Source of the DNA: Paracoccus sp041927875
GTDB taxonomy: Bacteria; Pseudomonadota; Alphaproteobacteria; Rhodobacterales; Rhodobacteraceae
Direction: 5' to 3' (one strand)
Length of the DNA stretch: 64,000 nt
NCBI RefSeq assembly: GCF_041927875.1
Contig: NZ_JBHFHN010000007.1
Positions 44,004 through 53,233 of the stretch are shown here, piece by piece. Every line of letters begins with the position of its first letter. Position 1 is the first letter of the stretch. The position numbers and the translations under genes are program-made. Under the pieces are notes generated by a model, which saw only the letters and a list, made by a program, of their open reading frames with translations, was not told where the DNA came from and did no database searches.

Positions 44004-44903
44004 CTAGCCCTGCGCCGCGGCGGCAGGCTTGGGGTTCACTTTGGCCAGGTAGGCAGCCAGCAGTCGCCGGTCGAGGCCGATATGGTCGTCAAGAATGGTC
44101 AGACAGCGCAGCACCACATCCAGGCTGCCCAAGACGCTGTCGGCAAGCAGCGCCAGATGCTTGACGGCCTCGACGTCGGCGGGCGTCGATTTGCGCAGGA
44201 TCATGTCGCGGCGCAGAAACACCGCATCGCCATCCACCGCCTGGGAGGCCATCATCGACGGGTCAAGCCGTTCGCCCAGTCGGCTGCGCAGCGCGTGCGA
44301 TTTGGTGAACAGCATCTTGTGGAACTCGAACCCCTGCTTGCGCAGCGACGCCATCTGGTCACCGATCAGCGGCTGCTGATCGTAAAGCGGCACAAAGGCC
44401 ACCTCGGTGATGATTGCGCCCGTCCCGGCAAGGGTTCTGGCGCCATGGTCAAAGACCTTAGTCTCGCCGCCCTGAATGTCGATCTTCAGCAGGTCCGGCG
44501 TCGGCAGATCCGTCAGGTCATCCAGCCGCTGCGTGTTGAAGGGCAACTGCCCGACCTGTCGCAAGGCCTGACGGGAAAAGCCAAGATAGCGTTCGACAAA
44601 GCCCGAGTTGGCATCCAGCGTCGAGTTGAAACCGTCCACGGCAAACAGCCGCAACACGGCATCCTTTCCGTCGCCCACAGCCGCGCGAATGTAATGCTCG
44701 CGCGGACCCTTGGTGACCTGAAGCTTTTCAAAAGCCTCGGGCGCGGGTTCAAAGCCCCAGATCTCGCACAGGCCGGCCTTGTGCATCAGCGCATAGGGCG
44801 GCGGATTGACCGGGTTGGCCCCGACGTCCAGGATACGCGTCAACCGCGTCGGCGCGACCAACTCATGCAACAGTCGCAGACGCTCGACCTTGGCGTCGAC
44901 CAT
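44004..44903 (-). CDS. FkbM-family methyltransferase inside the suf operon
   Basis: 299 residues. SAM-binding motif TRILDVGANPVNPP at about 20-35, WGFEPAPEAFEKL as the acidic-loop strand and DLLKIDIQGGETKVF as the FkbM hallmark. Family members O-methylate sugars or small molecules. The ATG at 44903 overlaps the sufB stop (TGATG), so it is translated with sufB; a GTG one codon upstream is possible. Its target is unknown. It may be a passenger in a highly expressed operon or act in an unrecognised modification step. Confidence 0.85.
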   Translation of the reverse strand: MVDAKVERLRLLHELVAPTRLTRILDVGANPVNPPPYALMHKAGLCEIWGFEPAPEAFEKLQVTKGPREHYIRAAVGDGKDAVLRLFAVDGFNSTLDANSGFVERYLGFSRQALRQVGQLPFNTQRLDDLTDLPTPDLLKIDIQGGETKVFDHGARTLAGTGAIITEVAFVPLYDQQPLIGDQMASLRKQGFEFHKMLFTKSHALRSRLGERLDPSMMASQAVDGDAVFLRRDMILRKSTPADVEAVKHLALLADSVLGSLDVVLRCLTILDDHIGLDRRLLAAYLAKVNPKPAAAAQG

Positions 44904-46417
44904 CACCCCACGCTCCCCTCAAGGCTGATCGCCACCAGGCTCTGCGCCTCCATGGCGAACTCCATCGGCAGCGCCTGCAAGACCTCGCGGCAGAAGCCGT
45001 TGACGACCAGGGCCACGGCCTCTTCCTCGTCCATGCCGCGCGACCGGCAGTAGAACAGCTGATCGTCATCGACCTTGCTGGTCGTCGCCTCATGTTCGAC
45101 GCGCGATGAGGTGTTCTTCACCTCGATATAGGGCACGGTATGCGCGCCGCATTGATCGCCGATCAGCAGGCTGTCGCATTGGGTATAGTTGCGGCTGTTC
45201 TCGGCGCGCGGGTGCATTGTCACGAGGCCACGATAGGTGTTCTGCGCGCGGCCCGCCGAAATCCCCTTGGACACGATCCGCGACCGTGTGTTCTTGCCCA
45301 GATGGATCATCTTGGTGCCGGTATCGGCCTGCTGCATGTTGTTGGCGATGGCGATCGAATAGAACTCGCCCTGGCTGGCCTCGCCGCGCAGGATGCAGGA
45401 CGGGTATTTCCAGGTGATCGCCGATCCGGTTTCCACCTGCGTCCACATCACCTTGGCCCGGTCGCCCCGGCAATCAGCGCGCTTGGTGACAAAGTTGTAG
45501 ATGCCGCCCTTGCCCTCTTCATCGCCGGGGAACCAGTTCTGGACGGTCGAATACTTGACCTCGGCATCCTTCAGGATGACGATTTCCACCACCGCGGCGT
45601 GCAACTGATTGGTGTCGCGCTTGGGGGCGGTGCAGCCCTCAAGGTAGCTGACATAGCCGCCCTCGTCGCAGATGATCAGGGTGCGTTCAAACTGCCCGGT
45701 ATTTTCGGCATTGATGCGGAAATAGGTCGACAGTTCCATCGGGCAGCGCGTGCCCGGCGGGATATAGACGAAGGACCCATCCGAAAACACCGCGCTGTTT
45801 AGCGTGGCGAAAAAGTTGTCGCTGGGCGGGACGACGCTGCCCAGGTATTTCTGCACCAGCTCGGGATGCTCGCGGATCGCCTCGCTGATCGAGCAGAAGA
45901 TCACCCCGGCCTTGGCCAGTTCCGCCTTGAAAGTGGTGCCCACCGACACGCTGTCGAACACCGCGTCCACCGCGACCTTGCGGCCCTCGGCAGGCGCGCC
46001 CTCGGCGCCCTCGATCCCGGCCAGGATCATCTGTTCCTTCAGCGGGATGCCCAGCTTTTCATAGGTCGCCAGCAGCTTCGGGTCGACCTCATCCAGCGAC
46101 TTCGGCTTTTCCGCCATGCTTTTCGGCTGGGCGTAATAATACTGATCCTGATAGTCGATGACCGGATAATTCAGCATCGCCCAACTGGGTTCGGTCATGG
46201 TCAGCCAGCGGCGATAGGCCGCCAGCCGCCAGTCGGTCATCCATTCGGGTTCGCCATTCTTCTGGCTGATCAGCCGGACGATATCCTCATTCAGCCCCTT
46301 GGGGGCGTATTCCATCTCGATGTCGGTTTCCCAGCCGTATTTGTAACTGCCCATGTTCTGAACAGTTTCCACGGTTTCACGGTCCACCCCCTCGCGGATG
46401 TCGAGGTCTTGCGTCAT
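44903..46417 (-). CDS. sufB: Fe-S cluster assembly protein SufB
   Basis: 504 residues. Recognised by MGSYKYGWETDIEMEYAPKG, PPGTRCPMELSTYFRINAEN, YLEGCTAPKRDTNQLHAAVV and the C-terminal LFYCRSRGMDEEEA. It is the scaffold subunit that holds the nascent cluster. ATG at 46417 follows GGGAG; the open frame extends to 46504 without conservation. Confidence 0.96.
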   Translation of the reverse strand: MTQDLDIREGVDRETVETVQNMGSYKYGWETDIEMEYAPKGLNEDIVRLISQKNGEPEWMTDWRLAAYRRWLTMTEPSWAMLNYPVIDYQDQYYYAQPKSMAEKPKSLDEVDPKLLATYEKLGIPLKEQMILAGIEGAEGAPAEGRKVAVDAVFDSVSVGTTFKAELAKAGVIFCSISEAIREHPELVQKYLGSVVPPSDNFFATLNSAVFSDGSFVYIPPGTRCPMELSTYFRINAENTGQFERTLIICDEGGYVSYLEGCTAPKRDTNQLHAAVVEIVILKDAEVKYSTVQNWFPGDEEGKGGIYNFVTKRADCRGDRAKVMWTQVETGSAITWKYPSCILRGEASQGEFYSIAIANNMQQADTGTKMIHLGKNTRSRIVSKGISAGRAQNTYRGLVTMHPRAENSRNYTQCDSLLIGDQCGAHTVPYIEVKNTSSRVEHEATTSKVDDDQLFYCRSRGMDEEEAVALVVNGFCREVLQALPMEFAMEAQSLVAISLEGSVG

Positions 46418-46442
46418 TGCGTCTCCCTGCCCCGGCGGGGCC

Positions 46443-47492
46443 TCAGCCATGGCGCGCCCGGTGTCGCCGGTGCGCGCTTTCCCATGCGCGCAGGAAGCGG
46501 TCAACCTGGTCGCGCGTCGTCCCTATTCCCAATGAGATGCGGATGGCCGAGGCCGCCTGCATCTCGTCATACCCCATCGCGCGCAACACCCGGCTGGCAC
46601 GCACCTTGCCCGATGAACAGGCCGACCCCGCGCTGATCGCGAAACCGGCCAGATCCATCTGCATGACCTGGGTTTCACCCTTCCAGCCGGGCGAGATCAC
46701 GCAGGTCGTGTTGGGCAGGCGCGGGGCCGCTTCGGCACCCGACCCCGGAAACATAGCATTTTCGTCGGATTCTGCCAGCCCATTTTCAAGAATCGTTCTA
46801 AGTTCGGCAACCCGATCCCAATCGCCATCGGCCAGATGCTGCGCGGCCCGGCGCGCGGCGGCGGCAAAACCCGCGATGCCGATCAGGTTTTCGGTCCCTG
46901 CGCGCCGCCCCATCTCTTGCCCGCCGCCGCGCAATTGCGCCGCAAGCTCGGTTCCGGGGCGCAGGATCAGCGCACCCACACCCTTTGGCCCGCCCAGCTT
47001 GTGCGCGCTGACCAGCCCCATGGTGATGCCCAGCCAGTTGAAGGCAAAGGGGATCTTGCCGAAACCCTGGGTCAGGTCGCTGACCGCCAGCCCCTCGGGC
47101 AGGGTCTGAACCACGCCCGTCTCGGAATTGGCCAGTTGCAGCGCGGCACGCCCCGGATCGGCCACCGACACCCGCCCCGCCGCATCGACCGGCAGGCCGT
47201 CGCGGCACCAGGCCGCCACCGCGTCATGCTCGACGCTCGCGCAATCCAGATCGCGACCGGCCAGGGCCAGGGCGGCCGCCTCGGTCGCGCCCGAGGTGAA
47301 CACGACATCGCACCCATCCGCGCCCAGCGCCGCAGCCACATCCGCGCGCGCCGATTCGATCAGTGCCTTGGCAGCCCGCCCTTCCGCATGAACCGAGGAC
47401 GGATTGCCCACCACATCCATCGCCGCCATCATCGCGGCCCGCGCCTCGGCCACCAAGGGCGTGGTCGCGTTATGATCCAGATACACCCGCAT
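46443..47492 (-). CDS. Cysteine desulfurase, NifS/IscS type
   Basis: 349 residues, class I fold and slightly shorter than IscS. YLDHNATTPL at the N-terminus, Schiff-base Lys165 in SAHKLGGPKGVG and active-site Cys292 in SAGSACSSGKV with the longer flexible loop of class I enzymes. It ends 25 bp before sufB. In this family of bacteria it commonly heads the suf operon next to iscR; it could serve Suf or tRNA thiolation. Confidence 0.92.
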   Translation of the reverse strand: MRVYLDHNATTPLVAEARAAMMAAMDVVGNPSSVHAEGRAAKALIESARADVAAALGADGCDVVFTSGATEAAALALAGRDLDCASVEHDAVAAWCRDGLPVDAAGRVSVADPGRAALQLANSETGVVQTLPEGLAVSDLTQGFGKIPFAFNWLGITMGLVSAHKLGGPKGVGALILRPGTELAAQLRGGGQEMGRRAGTENLIGIAGFAAAARRAAQHLADGDWDRVAELRTILENGLAESDENAMFPGSGAEAAPRLPNTTCVISPGWKGETQVMQMDLAGFAISAGSACSSGKVRASRVLRAMGYDEMQAASAIRISLGIGTTRDQVDRFLRAWESAHRRHRARHG

Positions 47493-47554
47493 CCCGCCTC
47501 CTTACGCGCGTCGCGCCCCGTGGCCGCCGTCGGCAAGGTGGATGTTCATCCCAA

Positions 47555-47573
47555 GAAGAAAGCGGCTTTCTTC
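47555..47573. repeat. Hairpin downstream of iscR
   Basis: GAAGAAAG, CGG, CTTTCTTC: perfect 8-bp stem. Around it is a reversed, partial match to the intergenic repeat seen at 23619 (ATATTTGGACCACGAAGAAAG on the minus strand). It may attenuate between iscR and the desulfurase gene, 133 bp apart. Confidence 0.45.
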
Positions 47574-47625
47574 GTGGTCCAAATATCCCCCGCGGACCGT
47601 CCCGCAGCCGGGCAGGCGCGCGCCG

Positions 47626-48084
47626 TCAGTCATCGACGACCGAGAACAGACCGGGCACCGCCGGACAGGGCTTCAGCCGATTGCCGATCACATCGGCCAG
47701 CGTCGTTTCATAAAGGAAAACATAAACATGCGCCGACAGGCTTTCCCACAGCCGGTTCGACAGGCTTTGCGCGCGCGTGCCCGATACGCCGCCCGTCACA
47801 CCGGCACCGGTATGCATCGCGCTGACGGTTTCATCCACCGCCTCCAGCACATCGGCCAGCCGCAGATCCTCGGGGGCGCGGGCAAGGCGATAGCCGCCGC
47901 CGGGGCCACGCACGCTGTCCACCAGCCCGGCACGGCGCAGGCGAACGAAAAGCTGTTCCAGATACGGCAGCGAGATATCCTGCCGGCGCGAGATCTCGGC
48001 CAGCGAGGTCAGATGTTCTGGCCCCGCCAGCGCCAGATCGCACAGCGCAACCACCGCATAGCGTCCCTTGGTGGACAGTTTCAT
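47626..48084 (-). CDS. iscR: Rrf2-family iron-sulfur regulator IscR, variant without the cysteine cluster
   Basis: 152 residues. Winged helix starts MKLSTKGRYAVVALCDLAL and includes ISRRQDISLPYLEQLFVRL and VRGPGGGYRLARAPEDLRL, as in IscR. The three clustered cysteines of Escherichia coli IscR (about 92-104) are absent: the equivalent stretch is MHTGAGVTGGVSGTRAQSL. Only Cys15 and Cys140 exist. Rhodobacter-type IscR is known to lack the classical ligands yet to repress iron-sulfur genes. It likely controls the operon it heads. ATG at 48084 chosen; upstream open frame to 48222 is not conserved. Confidence 0.88.
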   Translation of the reverse strand: MKLSTKGRYAVVALCDLALAGPEHLTSLAEISRRQDISLPYLEQLFVRLRRAGLVDSVRGPGGGYRLARAPEDLRLADVLEAVDETVSAMHTGAGVTGGVSGTRAQSLSNRLWESLSAHVYVFLYETTLADVIGNRLKPCPAVPGLFSVVDD

Positions 48085-48298
48085 CGCATCCCCCTTGCAT
48101 CTCCGCGCGGCCTCGACCGGACGGGCGCGCGCCACCCTGAACCGCGCTTGGCGATTGACGCGCGGCGCGCGGCGGACTACCTGATCCTGTCGCGGCCTCT
48201 TGCAGGCCGCTGACCGCAACACGATCTAAGGACAGGCCCGGCCAGCGTCAAGCCGGACCGCCCCCCGGCCCGCGTGGCCCCGACATAAGGCAAATCTG

Positions 48299-48958
48299 AT
48301 GCCCGAAGTGATTTTCGCCGGCCCCGAAGGCCGTCTTGAGGGCCGCTATCACGCCCAGCCCCAGCCCGATGCCCCGATTGCCATCATCCTGCATCCGAAC
48401 CCGCAGTTCGGCGGCACGATGAACAACCGCGTCGTCTATAACCTGCATTACGCCTTTCACCGGCTTGGGTTTACCGTTCTGCGGTTCAACTTCCGCGGCG
48501 TCGGCCGCAGCCAGGGCGAGTTCGATCAGGGCATTGGCGAACTCAGCGATGCCGCCTCGGCGCTGGATTACCTGCAAGCGATGAACCCGAACTCCAAGCA
48601 TTGCTGGGTTGCGGGCTTCAGCTTTGGCGCCTGGATCGGGATGCAACTGTTGATGCGCCGCCCCGAGATCACCGGCTTCATCAGCGTGGCCCCGCCCGCG
48701 AACATGTATGATTTCAGCTTTCTGGCGCCCTGCCCGGCCTCGGGCCTGATCATCAACGGCAGCGCCGATCGTGTCGCGCCGCCCAAGGATACGCAGGCAT
48801 TGGTCGGCAAGCTGCGCGAACAGAAGGGCATCACCATCACCCATCAGGAAATTGATGGGGCCGATCATTTCTTCAAGGATGATCAAGCACATATGGGCCC
48901 GATGATCGATCACGTCTCGACCTATGTGCGCCGCCGCCTGACGGAGACCACGCGCTGA
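48299..48958 (+). CDS. Alpha/beta hydrolase
   Basis: 219 residues. Nucleophile Ser108 in GFSFGAW, Asp157 in NGSADRVAPP and His190 in GADHFFKDD form a likely catalytic triad; LHPNPQFGGTMNNRVVYNL near residue 31 is the oxyanion-side block of the serine-protease-clan S9-like small hydrolases widespread in alphaproteobacteria. No signal peptide. Substrate unknown. Divergent from iscR. Confidence 0.87.
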   Translation: MPEVIFAGPEGRLEGRYHAQPQPDAPIAIILHPNPQFGGTMNNRVVYNLHYAFHRLGFTVLRFNFRGVGRSQGEFDQGIGELSDAASALDYLQAMNPNSKHCWVAGFSFGAWIGMQLLMRRPEITGFISVAPPANMYDFSFLAPCPASGLIINGSADRVAPPKDTQALVGKLREQKGITITHQEIDGADHFFKDDQAHMGPMIDHVSTYVRRRLTETTR

Positions 48959-49033
48959 TCGGGGCGCGTTAGGGCGACGTTAAGTGGCCGGATGCTAAGC
49001 GAAACCTGGACACCACAAGGAAAGGATGTTCAG

Positions 49034-49705
49034 GTGATTCGGATGATGATGATGGCGGCGGCGCTGACAGCGCCCGCCGTGACGCCCGCACGGGCGCAAA
49101 TCGGCCCGGCGGATGTCGGCGGGCCGGTTCAGTCACACAGCTTCGCGCAGGCGCGAATGATCGGTGACGATCCACAGATCAGCACGCAGGGCCGTATTGT
49201 CGCTGCGGGGGCCGAAGGTGCCGATGCGGCGGGCACCTTTGCCGTTGCCGGGCAAGCGGGCTCCGCGCGATCGGATGCCGGCATCCCGGCGCGCTATCGC
49301 CACGGCGGGACCGGTCGCAGTTTCTGGGACGGCGGTGATGATCCGCTGACCGCCGGGGGCGGTGCCATCGGTCGCGCCGCCAACGTGGACAGCGGCGATG
49401 ACGCGGGCGCGGCGGCGGATGCCGGCGGCGACGCCGGATCCACCCCGCAGGACAACGACAAGAACGGCGATGGCATCTCGGATGACTATGATTGGGATGA
49501 CGTCAGCACCTGGGACGACGAACCCTTCCCCGACGACGGCGATGGCGGCGACGGTTCTGACGGTGACAGCGGTGATGATCCGGCTGATGTTCCCGATGAC
49601 GATGCGGATGGCGCGGGCGATGAAACGGCCGATGACATGGGGGGCGACGAGGACGCCACATCCGATGATGCAGACGGCGATATGACCGGCCAAGGCGCGG
49701 CTTGA
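49034..49705 (+). CDS. Acidic, Asp/Gly-rich secreted protein with calcium-binding-like motif
   Basis: 223 residues from a GTG at 49034 (AAGGAAAGG 8 bp upstream); an ATG at 49043 is an alternative. Signal peptide through TPARA, mature part starting QIGPADVGG. The last 90 residues are low-complexity acidic with DNDKNGDGISDDYDWDD, a DxNxDG motif like EF-hand or thrombospondin type 3 calcium sites, then long runs of Asp, Gly and Ala. No family assigned. It is probably exported and calcium- or cation-binding. Confidence 0.65.
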   Translation: MIRMMMMAAALTAPAVTPARAQIGPADVGGPVQSHSFAQARMIGDDPQISTQGRIVAAGAEGADAAGTFAVAGQAGSARSDAGIPARYRHGGTGRSFWDGGDDPLTAGGGAIGRAANVDSGDDAGAAADAGGDAGSTPQDNDKNGDGISDDYDWDDVSTWDDEPFPDDGDGGDGSDGDSGDDPADVPDDDADGAGDETADDMGGDEDATSDDADGDMTGQGAA

Positions 49706-49818
49706 CCTTGGCCCTGCCAGCGCCCATCCTGGGTGCTGGCAGGTCTTCGTGGTGGCGTCCTGCGTCGCCGCGCTGACCCTTTGCATCATCGCATCCATCG
49801 CTGCGGGACAAAGACCCG

Positions 49819-50424
49819 ATGACAGATCCCGAAGCCGCGGCCCGGCGTCTTGACCGGCAGATCGCCTTTTTGACCGAGGCCGATCGGCTGAAAACCGTCC
49901 TTCGCGCCACGCCGATCACCGATCAGTCACGCCCGGAAAACTCGGCTGAACATAGCTGGCACCTGGCGCTTTACGCCCTGATCCTGGCCGACCACGCCCG
50001 GCCCGGCGTCAATATCGACCGCGTGATCCGGATGCTGATCCTGCATGACCTGGTCGAGATCGACGTGGGCGATGTGCCGATCCACGCCAATGGCGGCCAG
50101 TCGCACGCCAGCCACGCCCGGCTGGCCGACGAGGCCGCCGCCGCCGATCGCATCTTCGGCCTGCTGCCCGATGACCTGGCCACTGATCTGCGCGCACTGT
50201 GGGATGAGTTCGAGGAGGCCCGGACAGAGGATGCAATCTTTGCCAAATCGCTGGACCGTGTTCAGCCGGTGCTGATGAACCTGGCATCGGGTGGCGGGTC
50301 ATGGCGCGATTATGCGGTGACGCTGGACCAGGTCGAAACCCGCGTCGGCACCAAGGTCGCCCGCGGCGCGCCCCGGCTGTGGCAGGCCTTGCAGTTGCGC
50401 CTGAAGCAATTTTTCAACGCGTGA
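49819..50424 (+). CDS. HD-domain phosphohydrolase (YfbR/HDDC2-like)
   Basis: 201 residues. HD motif residues His45 (NSAEHSWHLAL), His76-Asp77 (ILHDLVEIDVGD) and Asp146 (KSLDRVQPVL) fit the 5'-deoxynucleotidase group. YfbR-type enzymes dephosphorylate deoxynucleoside monophosphates. No signal peptide; single gene with its own context. Confidence 0.85.
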   Translation: MTDPEAAARRLDRQIAFLTEADRLKTVLRATPITDQSRPENSAEHSWHLALYALILADHARPGVNIDRVIRMLILHDLVEIDVGDVPIHANGGQSHASHARLADEAAAADRIFGLLPDDLATDLRALWDEFEEARTEDAIFAKSLDRVQPVLMNLASGGGSWRDYAVTLDQVETRVGTKVARGAPRLWQALQLRLKQFFNA

Positions 50425-51383
50425 ACGATTATCCAGCCGGGACGACCTGCACGACCGGGGGAGGGCCGCATCCCCGATCGATTGCCCGCACCACCAAGCC
50501 GCTGGCGGCCCACACCGCGCCGTCCGGGAAATGGCGGGCGCCGCAGGCCCTGCTAGCTCGGCTTCATCGCGCGGCCTTGGCCCGCACAAAACGCGCGCCA
50601 CGAATGCAGTTTCGAGAGGCTGCATCTCTGACTGGTTGACTTTGTCGCTGAGCCGCAGCCCCGCCGATGGTCCACAGCCCGGGGTGCAAGCCGAGCCGCC
50701 CCCCAAGCCTTCCCCGCCCAGCCGTTGACCCAATGGCACACCCCAAGACGAGCACCACAGCCCGACCAGCAGCCGCCGATGGATCGCGGTCCGCTCAGTG
50801 AGGTAGCCTGACGCTACCATTCCAAAGCGGCAATAGCCGAGGACCGCAGCCTTGACCGGTTGCGCGCACCACCAAGCCGATGGAGGCCCACGCCGTGCCG
50901 TCCTGTGAATGGCGGGCGCCCCAGTCCCGGATGGCTCGCCTTCATCGCGCGGCGGTGACCACACCCATCGCGCCCCGCACTGCCACCAAACCGGGTGCCA
51001 CAGCCTCTGACCGCTCACCCGCCCAGCCGTGGCCCGTCCTGCGTCGTGGCGATCCACTGTGCTGGGTCTTGCCGCTCACCTGCGCAGCCGTAGCCCTCCC
51101 CCATCTCACGCCCCCAAGGCGAGGGCCGACCACCTTACCGGCGTGCCGATCACCCCACGCACAGCCTGACGCATGGCGCGCCGCGCGCTCGGTCGCCCTT
51201 CGGTATGCAAGGCGCCGGTCCTCATGAACCGGGCAGCCGCAGCCGTTTGTGCGCGCGATGCGACCGGCCCGCCGCTGCTGGCCCCTCATCAACGCGGCAG
51301 GCAAGCCACACGCATCGGCGCATCGCCCTTGGCAGCCTGCCCCGGACTGCGCTAGGCTGGCGGCGCATCTGCATGAGGTCGCC
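50425..51383. other. Gene-free stretch with degenerate repeats
   Basis: About 960 bp without a supportable gene. It holds a direct repeat of about 100 bp with copies at 50481-50580 and 50859-50958, and a shorter motif near CCGCCCAGCCGTTGACCC at 50717 that recurs near 51016 and 51075 with changes. A small stem GGTAGC/GCTACC is at 50802-50818. Open frames in it encode only arginine- and tryptophan-rich shadows. Confidence 0.55.
50481..50958. repeat. Imperfect direct repeat, 378-bp spacing
   Basis: Both copies contain GCACCACCAAGCCG, then GGCCCAC, AATGGCGGGCGCC and TTCATCGCGCGGC at the same distances, differing at scattered positions (roughly three quarters identical by eye). The 378-bp spacing is a multiple of three. 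Confidence 0.6.
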
Positions 51384-51866
51384 ATGATCCGATATGAATA
51401 TCGCGCCATCCCCGCCCCGGCGCGCGGCGACAAGTCGGGCGGGCATCGGTCCACGGCCGACCGCTTTGCCTTTGCCATCGAAACCGTGCTGAACCAGATG
51501 GGCCAGGACGGCTGGGATTATCTGCGCGCCGACACGCTGCCCTGCGAAGAGCGCAGCGGCCTGACCGGGCGGCAGACGCAGTTTCACAACCTGCTGATCT
51601 TTCGTCGCGCGCTGCCGGTGCCCGGCGATGTCGCGGCCGATGCCCACACCGATCGCCTGCCCGACGCCCTGACGGTGCTGACCGCAGGCACGGCGACACA
51701 GCCCGACACGACGGCGCCGATCCAGCCGCCCCACCCGACCGAGCCGCCCAAGGGCCATGACTATGACCCTGACCGCCCTGTCCCTGCGGGTGAGCGGTTC
51801 TTTGATGCCGAGGACGCGCCCTTGCAGCTTGACCCGCAGAACCGCACCGATCAGCCCAAACCCTGA
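51384..51866 (+). CDS. DUF4177 domain protein
   Basis: 160 residues. The first 75 residues are a DUF4177 domain: MIRYEYRAIPAPARGDKSG, ETVLNQMGQDGWDYLRADTL and a final NLLIFRRAL strand. The second half is proline- and threonine-rich and unlikely to be folded. Function unknown. Its 3' end overlaps the stop of the M81 gene on the opposite strand by 16 bp. Confidence 0.82.
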   Translation: MIRYEYRAIPAPARGDKSGGHRSTADRFAFAIETVLNQMGQDGWDYLRADTLPCEERSGLTGRQTQFHNLLIFRRALPVPGDVAADAHTDRLPDALTVLTAGTATQPDTTAPIQPPHPTEPPKGHDYDPDRPVPAGERFFDAEDAPLQLDPQNRTDQPKP

Positions 51867-53218
51867 TCAAAGGGCCACATCGGGCGCGGACGGTGGTGGT
51901 TGTCCAGCGCGGTCAGGTTCTGGCAGACCGCGCCATCGGTCAGCGCCATCACCGCGCGGCGCGGCAGGGCGTGCAGATCGGGCGACAGGTAGCCTGATTT
52001 CACCACCAGCAGATCGGCCCCGGCGACCTCCAGCCCAAGCGCCGCGAAATCGGCCAGGTCGTGAAACGGCCTGCGCCCCGCGCACAGCACCAGCCGGATC
52101 GCACCCAGCCGCGCCACGATCAGATCACCGACGGCCTGCCAGCCCTCGGGGCACAGGGTGACGCGCGGGCCGCCGCCGCCCAGATCGCCACCGACCGTGA
52201 CCACGCGCGCACCCTGCGCAAGCGCTGCGCAGGCCTTGGGCGCGGCGATCCCCGCGATGATCGTCGGGCGCGACCAGCCGCGCGCGATCAGCGCCGCCAG
52301 CACATCGGCGCGGTCGCCGACGCCGCCCGCCGTCGGATTGTCGCCGCTGTCGGCCAGTGTGGCCGGGCCGGGATCGGCGGCCAGCCGGTCCAGCAGGATG
52401 TCCAGCGGCGCGGTTTCCATGTCGAAATCCAGCCGGTCGCGGGCAGCGCGGTAATCGCGCGCGATGGAATGCGCCACCGCCAGCCCGGCTTCCGGGTCTG
52501 TGCAAGTGACGACTGCGCAGGCCCCGGCACGCGGGCTGTCGGCCCAGGCATAGCCGATCATCAGGTTCGCATCGCAAATCCCCGACCGCGCATCATATCC
52601 GGCCAGCCCCGCATAAAGACTGCGGCAGGGTTCCACCCAGGTCGAGGACATCTCGCCCGGCACCAGGATCGGCACCGGCACGCGCACCACTTGGGGGCGC
52701 GGCCCACCCGACAGCGCCTGAATCAGCATCCGCGCGGCGCGGGCGCGGGTCTCGGCCTGATCGGTGTGGGGGGCGGTGCGAAAGGCGGCAAAGGCGTCGA
52801 CCGCCCCGGTGATACGGTCGGTGATCTGCCCATGCAGATCCCAGGCCGAGCTGATGATCGCCCCCGGCCCGACCAGATCGCGGATCGCGGTGATCAGGTC
52901 ACCCTCGGGGTCATCGACGCCCGGCACGAAATAGGCGCCGTGAAGGATCAGCAGCACCCCGTCCAGCGGCATCGCGGCGCGAAGCCCGTCCAGAAACGCA
53001 GCCTTTTGCGCGGCAAAGACCGCCGGATCGACCGGCCCGCCGGGCGTCGCGCGGTCGTGAAAGATCGGGATCGGGGTGATGCCATGGGCCGCGAAATCCA
53101 CCCCCGCCATCGCCACCAGCGCATCGCCCGTGGTGCGGCGGAAGTCGCCCGCGCGCTGCCACAGCGGCGAATAGGATGAGGCCTCGGTATGGATGCCGCC
53201 AATCGCCACCCGCATCAT
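51851..53218 (-). CDS. M81-family metallopeptidase (MlrC-like)
   Basis: 455 residues. GGIHTEASSYSP at residue 7, LHGAYFVPGVDDPEGD and SAWDLHGQITDRI carry the likely metal ligands of the MlrC/DUF1485 family; the C-terminal MlrC domain includes DSGDNPTAGGVGDRADVL and VKSGYLSPDL. Named for microcystin-degrading MlrC but most relatives have unknown substrates, often in transport operons. It begins 15 bp after nagA and so belongs to the amino-sugar operon. ATG-ATG start. Confidence 0.85.
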   Translation of the reverse strand: MMRVAIGGIHTEASSYSPLWQRAGDFRRTTGDALVAMAGVDFAAHGITPIPIFHDRATPGGPVDPAVFAAQKAAFLDGLRAAMPLDGVLLILHGAYFVPGVDDPEGDLITAIRDLVGPGAIISSAWDLHGQITDRITGAVDAFAAFRTAPHTDQAETRARAARMLIQALSGGPRPQVVRVPVPILVPGEMSSTWVEPCRSLYAGLAGYDARSGICDANLMIGYAWADSPRAGACAVVTCTDPEAGLAVAHSIARDYRAARDRLDFDMETAPLDILLDRLAADPGPATLADSGDNPTAGGVGDRADVLAALIARGWSRPTIIAGIAAPKACAALAQGARVVTVGGDLGGGGPRVTLCPEGWQAVGDLIVARLGAIRLVLCAGRRPFHDLADFAALGLEVAGADLLVVKSGYLSPDLHALPRRAVMALTDGAVCQNLTALDNHHRPRPMWPFDQGLG

Positions 53219-53233
53219 CGCCCCCTTGCGCCG

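Noticed and set aside
50299..51057. 252-codon minus-strand frame in the gene-free stretch
   Set aside because: It starts without a ribosome site, runs antisense into the HD-domain gene and is rich in Arg, Trp and Gly; kept only as a repeat observation.
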